A stretch of DNA of 64,000 nucleotides. Origin: Polaribacter sp. (lineage in GTDB: Bacteria > Bacteroidota > Bacteroidia > Flavobacteriales > Flavobacteriaceae). The notes below the pieces were generated by a model. It did no database searches and had not been told where the DNA came from. It saw nothing but the letters and a program-made list of their open reading frames with translations. The DNA lies in NCBI GenBank assembly GCA_028336245.1, contig JAOKTT010000002.1, forward strand, positions 1-64,000, in the 5' to 3' direction. Shown in pieces: positions 20,242 through 28,556 of the stretch; within the stretch, counting starts at the first letter, position 1; each line of letters begins with the position of its first letter. The position numbers were made by a program, and so were the translations under genes.

Positions 20242-20359
20242 AGAAAATAAAAGGAGTAAAATCCTTCTACTATAGCGAGGTTCTAATTTAAAAATATTGA
20301 AAAGATACCAGCGGCAAGAAAGCAGGATGAAAAGGAGCTGTCTTTGCTAACGGGGACTC

Positions 20360-21535
20360 TTATTCTTTTGAGCAAAAAATAACGATTAATTGATTGTCTT
20401 TATTGGTTGTGAAAAATAGGTAAAGGGAACCTCCCTCGTTAATTTTTAATTCTTTTCGAATTTGTGTGACCGTTTTTGGAAAATTTCTTGTGGTAATATT
20501 TGCTTTTTCTCGGGAGATGATTTTACTTATTTTTTTTTTATCGTATCCAACTACCTTGTCAATTTTAAACGTTCTCCCTGGAAATTGTACTATATGTTCA
20601 GACGTATAAATATGCGAGTGTCGATGTATTTTAAAAACGGAGAGCTGTGTTGATATTTGGTGAAATCCACCAGATTTTAATAGCGCAGCATTTGGTTCAT
20701 ATAAATAGGAGCGTGGCTCAGAATACTCAGATTCAGCAGGTTCGTTCCATTCGAAACTGAATGTTTGAGCTTTATTTTTAAGAATATTAATTGTTTTCAC
20801 GGGAATGGCTCCTGAGTAGCCCTTTTCTAATAAAAACAAGACCTCCTTGACTTCGTTATCCACGGCAACAACTTGTATTTCCCGCACATACTTGAGTTCT
20901 TTGATGGCGCTTGTAATGTCTAGTATTGGAGAATTTTTTAGGAGTATCTGGTTTGTTTTACTGAATAAAAAATCAAGATGTTCTGGTACATTTGGAAGAC
21001 AGTTTTTTAATAAGAAGACTTTTCCTTTAAGATCGTTTCTTCGCGATGGATCAATATAGATACAATCGAAACTCTGCGGGCTATTTTTAAGAAACTCGAT
21101 GCCGTCTCCACAATGTGTAACAATTGTTTGTTGTTGGAGCTGTTGGTAGTTATGGGCCACAATTTTAGAGAGTTCTGCATCAATTTCACAATGTATTACT
21201 TCTTTAAAATGTTTTGCAAAATAATAACAATCAACCCCAAAACCACCCGTAATATCTACGATCGTGTTGCCTTTTAGAAGCTTAGATTTATAGTTGGCAG
21301 TGATTTCTGATGAGGTTTGTTCGATACTAACTTTCGGAGGATAGTAAATTTTTTCAGCAGAAAACCAGGTAGGTAATTTTTTTTTAGCTTTTTGTTTTGC
21401 AACCACTTGATGTGCTAATTCCTGAATAGAAACCTCTTTAAAAGGACTTCCTTTTAAAATAATTTTTGTGAGATCTGACTTTAAATGATTACAAATAAAT
21501 TTTTGAATATCAGCGTTTAGAAGATGTGAGTTCAA
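20360..21535 (-). CDS. class I SAM-dependent methyltransferase with THUMP-like C-terminal domain
   Basis: VDITGGFGVDCYYFAKHFKEVIHCEID, YIDPSRRNDLKGKVF; C-terminal RTFKIDKVVGYDKKKISKIISREKANITTRNFP. Confidence 0.85.
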   Translation of the reverse strand: MNSHLLNADIQKFICNHLKSDLTKIILKGSPFKEVSIQELAHQVVAKQKAKKKLPTWFSAEKIYYPPKVSIEQTSSEITANYKSKLLKGNTIVDITGGFGVDCYYFAKHFKEVIHCEIDAELSKIVAHNYQQLQQQTIVTHCGDGIEFLKNSPQSFDCIYIDPSRRNDLKGKVFLLKNCLPNVPEHLDFLFSKTNQILLKNSPILDITSAIKELKYVREIQVVAVDNEVKEVLFLLEKGYSGAIPVKTINILKNKAQTFSFEWNEPAESEYSEPRSYLYEPNAALLKSGGFHQISTQLSVFKIHRHSHIYTSEHIVQFPGRTFKIDKVVGYDKKKISKIISREKANITTRNFPKTVTQIRKELKINEGGSLYLFFTTNKDNQLIVIFCSKE

Positions 21536-21540
21536 AGAAA

Positions 21541-22623
21541 TTAAATGTTTTTAGTTAAAGATTTTACAATTTTATTTTCTGATAAAAATTCCTTTAAAAT
21601 AACTTTTAAAGCGGTATACAAAGGAACTGCTACAATCATCCCTACAATACCAAAAAGTAACCCACCAATGATAATGATTAAAAATATTTCTAAAGGATGC
21701 GATTTTGTTGTTTTGGAAAAAATAAGGGGCTGACTGACAAAATTGTCTACCAATTGGGCCATTAAATACCAGAACAATATCCATAAAGAGGTCGCCAATA
21801 TTTCTGTCTGAAAGTCTAAACCAATATTACTGGTCATTGATAAAACAAACATAATTACGGCACCAATCACTGGGCCAACATAGGGAATTAAATTAAGTAA
21901 TGCACATAAAAAGGCAATGACAAGGGCATTATCAATGTCAAAAATCAGTAAAATAAAGGTGTATAACACAAAGAGAATGGTAATTTGTGAGAGTAAACCA
22001 ATAAAATATCGAGATAATAAGTTATTAATGGTTTCTAAAGAGTTAGAAAATCTACCTTCATTTCCATTTGGAATAAGGGTCATCATACCATTTTTTAATA
22101 AATGACGGTCTTTCATAAAAAAGAAAGAGATGAATAATACAGAAAATAAACCGACACTTAAAGAGCCTATAGCTTCTAAAATAGCATTTAAAAAGTTGGG
22201 AATTTCTTGAAATGAAGCAAGGAGGTCTACATTTTTTAATTCATTCAATACGTCGATTCCTTTTGATAAGAAATAACTATTGACCTGGGCATATATTTCT
22301 TGTACACTCGCCTGTAAGGCGTCTACTTCTAGTAAAGACAAGCTTTTACCTTGTTCGGCAATCAACGGAATAAATAGGATAATTAAACCTGATAAAAAAC
22401 TCAACATTAAGAGCATTGTAAAAATAACGGCAATAGTATTTGGGAATTTTAATTGAGTACTAAGCAGTGAAATAATAGGCCGTGCAATTAAAGATAAAAT
22501 AGCAGCGATAATAATATAGAAAATAACCGATTGAATTGTGAATAAGAATGCACCTAACAGGAGTATTCCACCCAAGATTCCAAAGGCTTTTAAAATTTCG
22601 TTTGTGATGGGTTTTGAGTTCAT
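21541..22623 (-). CDS. AI-2E family transporter / permease
   Basis: Multi-TM; NLIPYVGPVIGAVIMFV motif and C-terminal IIGGLLFGIVGMIVAVPLYTALKVI. Confidence 0.9.
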   Translation of the reverse strand: MNSKPITNEILKAFGILGGILLLGAFLFTIQSVIFYIIIAAILSLIARPIISLLSTQLKFPNTIAVIFTMLLMLSFLSGLIILFIPLIAEQGKSLSLLEVDALQASVQEIYAQVNSYFLSKGIDVLNELKNVDLLASFQEIPNFLNAILEAIGSLSVGLFSVLFISFFFMKDRHLLKNGMMTLIPNGNEGRFSNSLETINNLLSRYFIGLLSQITILFVLYTFILLIFDIDNALVIAFLCALLNLIPYVGPVIGAVIMFVLSMTSNIGLDFQTEILATSLWILFWYLMAQLVDNFVSQPLIFSKTTKSHPLEIFLIIIIGGLLFGIVGMIVAVPLYTALKVILKEFLSENKIVKSLTKNI

Positions 22624-23312
22624 TCGTTGTATGCTTTTACGTTTTCTAAATAGAATTTATTTCCGATAGAAAATTGATGACTTGTGGATAATAAAGCGCC
22701 ACTTTCAGTGACTTTCCAATCTTCCCAAGTTGCGGAAACACCGCCCATAGGAATAATTTTTGTCCACATTTTAAAGGAGGTAGGGAAGTACTGCTCATTT
22801 AAAATCCACAGGTATGAATCTCCGGGAGTGGAACCTCCAGAAGTATAGGTAACTAAAAGTGCTGCACGACCTTTATGAGTCACAATGCGGCGCTCTGTTC
22901 CTGTATCAAATATTTTATAAGGAGCAACCAACCAAAAGGAGTCATTGTTGTAAAAGTCTGTTGCTTTTTTTAAAATGTTATTATTTTCTACTTTTTTATC
23001 AGCAATAAAAACTTCCGTTTTTTTAGGGTTTTTTGCATGTAAAATTACCTTGTTATTATCCCATGAGACAGCGATAATATTTTCTTGTTTGTTCCATTTA
23101 TAAAAATGCTTATTTCTGAAATTCCATACGATTGTCTCAGTATTTTTATAGGCCTGATAGTTTAGCGAATTTAGCATTTTCATGGCCAAGGCATCGGCTT
23201 CTTTTCCTTGTTTTCCTTGAGGGAGCGCTTCGTTTTTCGCAAAGTAAAAGACAGCTCCAGCTGCAAATAACACGAAAAGAATACTTCCTAAAATTTTAAA
23301 AAAGTTCTTCAT
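22620..23312 (-). CDS. conserved hypothetical membrane-anchored protein
   Basis: N-terminal TM (FKILGSILFVLFAAGAVFYFA); overlaps the next gene's start by 4 nt; family not recognised. Confidence 0.7.
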   Translation of the reverse strand: MKNFFKILGSILFVLFAAGAVFYFAKNEALPQGKQGKEADALAMKMLNSLNYQAYKNTETIVWNFRNKHFYKWNKQENIIAVSWDNNKVILHAKNPKKTEVFIADKKVENNNILKKATDFYNNDSFWLVAPYKIFDTGTERRIVTHKGRAALLVTYTSGGSTPGDSYLWILNEQYFPTSFKMWTKIIPMGGVSATWEDWKVTESGALLSTSHQFSIGNKFYLENVKAYNE

Positions 23313-23510
23313 GTAGGATTTCTGAAATTTCTGAAGCTAAAATATCCTTTTTTAAAGAAAGAAACGAGAAGTTTAGCTCTTAATATTGTAAATACACGTA
23401 TTCTGAGAGAAAGTATTGGGGCTGAAAAAAGTTTGACAGTGCATCCGTGCTCTTTAATTTGCAGTCCTAATTGAGAGTCCTATAAAGAAGCAAAGACGTT
23501 TCTCTTTTGC

Positions 23511-24351
23511 TTAATGTATGAGCGCGTCTCGGAAAATAGTTTTAAATTTTTTAGGAAGTGCTTTTGTAATACGCACTGCAACTTTGCTAAAAGGAGGTAT
23601 AAATGAAAGTGTTGCTGCATGTAAATACAATCCTTTTCCTTTTAAGACTAATCCCTCGTTAAAATAGGTTTGGTCTCCTAATATTGGATTGCCAATACCA
23701 AACATATGCTTTCGTAACTGATGCTTTCTTCCTGTTTTTGGTTGCAATCTTACGAGATTTAAATAGCCAAATCGTTCAGAAGGTATCGTCTGTAATACTT
23801 CAAATTCTGTATGAGCAGTTTTTTCTTCAATGGTTTGCTGTATGACCCCTTTAGTGTCTATGATGCTAATGGTAATGGCGACACAGGTTTTTTGGGTTTT
23901 TGTCAAAAATAACGCAGTTAAAGCACGGATGGCCGCACTCGTTTTTCCTATTAATAACACTCCGCTTGTGGGCTTAGAGCGTCTGATTGCGTACTTTTTT
24001 TAAGGTTTTAAGCCAGCCCGTTTGCAATGGTTATAAACTTATGACCATTCACTAGCACACCAGGAGGTTTGTTTATTACAGCGAAATAGTCATCTTCAAA
24101 TAGCACTTCTAGGGGCAATTCTAATCGTTTAAAACCAAAGGATACTTTCGGTGTAAAAAGACTTATTTTTTCTCTGCCAAAATATATTTTGCAGTAGTGG
24201 CTTCAATACCGTCAATAAAAATGAGCTTTTTCTTAATGGCTTTTTTGATGCCAGGTTTTGTAGGGATCGTTTTAAAAATTCCAACTCCATATTCTTGAAA
24301 ACGAATTGGATGCTCTAATACTGGTGCGGTATGGCTTTCTATAAGTATCAT
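23511..24351 (-). pseudogene. RluA-family RNA pseudouridine synthase, multiply disrupted
   Basis: Pieces in order on minus strand: MILIESHTAPVLEHPIRFQEYGVGIFKTIPTKPGIKKAIKKKLIFIDGIEATTAKYIL | frameshift | GREKISLFTPKVSFGFKRLELPLEVLFEDDYFAVINKPPGVLVNGHKFITIANGLA* | NLKKSTQSDAL | deletion/frameshift | PTSGVLLIGKTSAAIRALTALF...GRKHQLRKHMFGIGNPILGD. Confidence 0.85.
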
Positions 24352-24767
24352 TATTTGGCAAAAAGTTGTCCGATATCCTTGAACGCTTTAAATTCTAGTG
24401 CGTTTTTCTCTGGGTCATTAAAAAACATGGTTGCCTGTTCTCCAACTTCCCCTTGAAAACGAATGCAAGGAGCAATTATAAAAGTGGTGTTGCTTTCTTT
24501 TAAGTTGTTTGCTAAAATATGCCAATCTTTCCAAGTTAAAACAACCCCGAAATGTGGCACGGGAACATCATAACCATCAACAGGATTTGATATTCTTTGG
24601 GGCTTAAAACCTTCTTTTTGATGGATGACAAGCTGGTGCCCGAAAAAATCAAAATCAACCCAGCTTTTCGTACTTCTACCTTCTTTATAATTTAAAATAC
24701 GCCCATAAAAATCTCTACACAATTTTAAGTTTTGAACAGGGATCGCGAAGTGAAACGGTTGAATCAT
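24351..24767 (-). CDS. VOC family (glyoxalase/bleomycin-resistance-like) protein
   Basis: MIQPFHFAIPVQNLKLCRDFYGRIL ... MFFNDPEKNALEFKAF. Confidence 0.88.
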   Translation of the reverse strand: MIQPFHFAIPVQNLKLCRDFYGRILNYKEGRSTKSWVDFDFFGHQLVIHQKEGFKPQRISNPVDGYDVPVPHFGVVLTWKDWHILANNLKESNTTFIIAPCIRFQGEVGEQATMFFNDPEKNALEFKAFKDIGQLFAK

Positions 24768-24823
24768 AATTTTTAGTTTTAAAAGATGTTGTGTTATAGT
24801 GAATATTTATGAAGAGGTATCGG

Positions 24824-26515
24824 TTAAAACCCCACAGCAGCGTCATCTCCACGCGCATCTGCGCCGCCTTCTAAACTTCCATTTGGCAGCACTAAAATAG
24901 CATCTACTTTACCAATAACAAGTGTTTTTTTTTCATAAATTGTATAGCCTAATGTTTTTAATGTTGTTTTTGTTTTGCTGTTAAAACCTTCTGGTTCCAT
25001 GCGAATAATATCTGGCAACCATTGATGGTGAAACCTTGGCTGGTCTACAGATTCTTGCATTCCCATATTATATTCTACAACGTTTAAAATATTTTGTAAA
25101 ATAGAAGTAATAATTGTAGAACCTCCAGGAGTTCCTAAAACCATTTTTAATTTTCCGTTTTTTTCTACAATAGTTGGGGTCATTGAACTTAACATTCTTT
25201 TTTCTGGTGCAATAGCATTTGCTTTTGAACCAACCAATCCATATACATTTGGCACTCCAGGTTTACTGGAGAAATCGTCCATTTCATTATTTAAAATAAA
25301 GCCAGCACCTTTGACAACAACTTTAGATCCATAACCTGTATTTAGAGTAGTGGTTACAGAAACGGCGTTGCCAAATTGATCTATAATGGAATAATGTGTG
25401 GTCTCATCACTTTCATGTCCTAGAATTTTTCCATGAGAAACCTCCGAAGATGGCGTTGCTTTATCCCAAGAAAAACTCTGCATTCTTTGGTTGATATAGT
25501 CCGTGGCTGTCAAACTATCAATCGGAACATTTACAAAGTCAATATCTCCTAAAAAGTGAGCTCTATCTGCATAAGATCTTCGAGAAGCCTCTGTTAATAG
25601 TTGAATGTATTTGGTAGAATTGTGTTCAATGTCTGATACGTTATAAGGGGCTATTGATTTTAAAATTTGAGCCAAACAGATTCCACCACTCGAGGGCAAT
25701 GTCATGGATGTAATTTGATAATCCTTGTATTCAAACGTAATGGGTTTACGCCAAATGGCCGTATATTTTTGTAAATCTTCGCGGGAAATAACCCCTCCTA
25801 ATTGGGCAACATACTTTACAAATAATTCCGCTGTTTTCCCTTCATAAAATCCGGCCCTTCCAAAGTCACGAATACGTTCTAAGGTCTGTGCGAGTTCTTC
25901 TTGTTTTAAAAGAGCACCTTCTTTCCATTTCGCTTCAAAGAGTGTTTTGTACGTATTTACCTTTTGGAATTTTTTAGCAGTATTATTCAAAGATATTGCT
26001 TGTTTTTTTGTGATTTTAAAGCCATTTCTTGCCAGATCAATTGCAGGTTGTATCAACGCTTTAAAAGGAATGCTTCCAAACCTTTCATAGACTTTGAAAG
26101 CACCAGCAACAGAGCCCGGAATTCCTACAGCATTTGCACCCAGCGTACTTTTATTTTTAATAATAGTACCCGCGCTATCTAAATACATGTTTTTGTGTGC
26201 ACTAATGGGCGCTTTTTCCCTAAAGTCTAAAGCTCCTTTTGTACCGTCATTGTTTCGGTATATCATAAAGCCACCGCCTCCAATATTACCAGCAACAGGA
26301 TATGCGACTGCCAAAGCAAAATGTGTCGCAATCATCGCATCGTAGGCATTTCCTCCTCTCTTAAGAATGTCTGAGCCAATTTTTGAAGCTTCTACCTTTG
26401 CAGAGACAACCATTGCTTTTTGGACGATCAAACCTATTTTTTTCTTTTTTGTATAGGACGAGTTGCAGTTTGTGAAAAGCAATGAAAATGAGAAAAGTAA
26501 CATCAATTGTTTCAT
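24824..26515 (-). CDS. ggt: gamma-glutamyltransferase (lipoprotein)
   Basis: GGNAYDAMIATHFALAVAYPVAGNIGGGGFMIYR, DETTHYSIIDQFGNAVSVTTTLNTGYGS, LGTPGGSTIITSILQ. Confidence 0.95.
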   Translation of the reverse strand: MKQLMLLFSFSLLFTNCNSSYTKKKKIGLIVQKAMVVSAKVEASKIGSDILKRGGNAYDAMIATHFALAVAYPVAGNIGGGGFMIYRNNDGTKGALDFREKAPISAHKNMYLDSAGTIIKNKSTLGANAVGIPGSVAGAFKVYERFGSIPFKALIQPAIDLARNGFKITKKQAISLNNTAKKFQKVNTYKTLFEAKWKEGALLKQEELAQTLERIRDFGRAGFYEGKTAELFVKYVAQLGGVISREDLQKYTAIWRKPITFEYKDYQITSMTLPSSGGICLAQILKSIAPYNVSDIEHNSTKYIQLLTEASRRSYADRAHFLGDIDFVNVPIDSLTATDYINQRMQSFSWDKATPSSEVSHGKILGHESDETTHYSIIDQFGNAVSVTTTLNTGYGSKVVVKGAGFILNNEMDDFSSKPGVPNVYGLVGSKANAIAPEKRMLSSMTPTIVEKNGKLKMVLGTPGGSTIITSILQNILNVVEYNMGMQESVDQPRFHHQWLPDIIRMEPEGFNSKTKTTLKTLGYTIYEKKTLVIGKVDAILVLPNGSLEGGADARGDDAAVGF

Positions 26516-27108
26516 AAAGTCTTTTTAATTTCTTTAATTTTTTGATTTGAAAAGTTACGTAAATCTTCGAAGAAAAGGATGAAATCTTCCTCGAATTCTT
26601 TGTTTAATTCCTTTAAATCTTCAATGGCTAAATTCATTTTTGATTTTCCTTTAGTACGATGGTTCATTCCGGTTAAAACCTTTTCAATTCCGTCTTCAAA
26701 TTGGTAATTGAATAAGAGATTGTACGCAATCATATACTTTATAAACTCCTGTGATTTAGTGGGCAAGTGATCGGAGACTTCGCTAAGCATTTTATTCACT
26801 CCGTCGGTGAAGACATCAAAGGGTATTTCAGAATATTTTGACCAATTTTTAGCTAAGAAATAGTCGTAAAAAATGTCAACAATTACACCACCGTAGTGTC
26901 CGTAGCGTTTATTTAAGCGTCTTTTACTTTTTCTAACAAGAGCATGTGAATCCGTAAAGGTATCTATTTCTCGGTGTAGAAAAATACCCTGCTGAATTTC
27001 TTTAGAAAAACTTTCGTAATTATTACCTCTAATATGATCTGCAATAAAATTACCAATCATGATATTAGGGTCGTTTTTTGATAGGTATAAATGGGCTAAA
27101 AAATTCAT
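26512..27108 (-). CDS. acyl carrier protein phosphodiesterase (AcpH-like)
   Basis: MNFLAHLYLSKNDPNIMIGNFIADHIRG...FLHREIDTFTDSH...YGGVIVDIFYDYFLA. Confidence 0.88.
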   Translation of the reverse strand: MNFLAHLYLSKNDPNIMIGNFIADHIRGNNYESFSKEIQQGIFLHREIDTFTDSHALVRKSKRRLNKRYGHYGGVIVDIFYDYFLAKNWSKYSEIPFDVFTDGVNKMLSEVSDHLPTKSQEFIKYMIAYNLLFNYQFEDGIEKVLTGMNHRTKGKSKMNLAIEDLKELNKEFEEDFILFFEDLRNFSNQKIKEIKKTL

Positions 27109-27188
27109 TAGAGAATACTTTTAATTTTTTTAAAAATAAAATATTGGCAGTGCTGTGAACTTTCAAGTTTTCTTTAAAAAAGTAACTG

Positions 27189-27217
27189 AAAAGCCACAAC
27201 GTTTTAGTTGTGGCTTT
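27189..27217 (-). terminator. intrinsic terminator downstream of dnaN
   Basis: aaaagccacaac-gtttta-gttgtggcttt hairpin. Confidence 0.75.
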
Positions 27218-27263
27218 CGGTATTTTTGGAAGGTGATCTAATAAAAAAGCACCGTACGTAAAT

Positions 27264-28382
27264 TTAGCTATTTAACATTACAGGCATTACAAGCATTGTA
27301 ACTTGCTCTCCTTCGTCAGTGCCATCTATAGGAGTTAAAATTCCTGCTCGGTTCGGTAAAGACATTTCAATTAAAACGTCTGTGGCGCTCAAATTACTTA
27401 ACATTTCACTTAAAAAACGAGAATTAAAACCAATTTGCATGTCATCCCCTTGGTAATCACAACTCAAGCGTTCATCTGCTTTATTGGCGAAGTCTAAATC
27501 TTCTGCAGAAATATTTAATTCTGTTCCTGCCATTTTTAAACGTATTTGATGCGTTGTTTTACTCGAGAAAATAGAAACACGTTTTACAGAGTTTAAGAAC
27601 GAAGCTCTATCTACCGTTAATTTATTTGGATTCTCTTTCGGAATTACAGCTTCGTAATTAGGATATTTACCATCAATTAAACGACAAACTAAAACGATAT
27701 TATCAAAAGTGAATTTTGCATTTGCATCGTTGTATTCAATAGTTACATCACTGTCAGAACTTCCTAAAATTCCTTTCAATAAATTTAAAGGTTTCTTAGG
27801 CATAATGAATTCTGCGGTTTGATCGGCAGTTACATCGGTTCTCGAGTATTTTACTAGTTTGTGTGCATCTGTTGCTACAAAAGTTAAACTTTGCGTACTA
27901 AATTGAAAGAAAACACCGCTCATCACTGGGCGTAAGTCATCATTTCCAGCAGCAAAAATTGTTTTCGAAATGGCAGTTCCTAAAATATTTGCAGGAATTA
28001 TTGTTTTACTTGGTGAGGGCAATGAAAGTGCTTTTGGAAATTCATCTCCACCAAAATAGGCCATGTCGTATTTTCCTTGATCAGAGCTAATCTCTATGGT
28101 ATTATCTCCTTCTGTTTTAAAGGTGAGCGGTTGGTCTGGAAATGTCTTCAAGGTATCTAATAATAAACGCGCGGAAACGGCAATAGATCCAGCACTGTCA
28201 CTTTCTACAACGACCACAGAACTCATCGTAGTTTCTAAATCTGATGCAGATATTTTTAAATTATTTTCGGATAATTCAAACAGAAAATTGTCTAAAATTG
28301 GTAATGTGTTGTTGCTATTTATAACGCCTCCTAAAACTTGTAATTGTTTTAATAACTGCGAACTAGATACAATGAATTTCAT
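27264..28382 (-). CDS. dnaN: DNA polymerase III subunit beta (sliding clamp)
   Basis: MKFIVSSSQLLKQLQVLGGVINSNNTLPILDNFLFEL ... LDGKYPNYEAVIP-like ... MLVMPVMLNS. Confidence 0.96.
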   Translation of the reverse strand: MKFIVSSSQLLKQLQVLGGVINSNNTLPILDNFLFELSENNLKISASDLETTMSSVVVVESDSAGSIAVSARLLLDTLKTFPDQPLTFKTEGDNTIEISSDQGKYDMAYFGGDEFPKALSLPSPSKTIIPANILGTAISKTIFAAGNDDLRPVMSGVFFQFSTQSLTFVATDAHKLVKYSRTDVTADQTAEFIMPKKPLNLLKGILGSSDSDVTIEYNDANAKFTFDNIVLVCRLIDGKYPNYEAVIPKENPNKLTVDRASFLNSVKRVSIFSSKTTHQIRLKMAGTELNISAEDLDFANKADERLSCDYQGDDMQIGFNSRFLSEMLSNLSATDVLIEMSLPNRAGILTPIDGTDEGEQVTMLVMPVMLNS

Positions 28383-28556
28383 GTAATTTCTTTTCTTTAT
28401 GTGTTTTACAAATATATTCTAAAAAAGTGACTTTAAAAATAAATTTATTAACAGGTTCTTATTAATTTGTTGGTAAATGTTTAAACGTTATTATTGTGTT
28501 AATCTCTTTTTTTAGGGGTATAAAATGTTATTTTTGTTCGCACTCAAATAGTTTAT

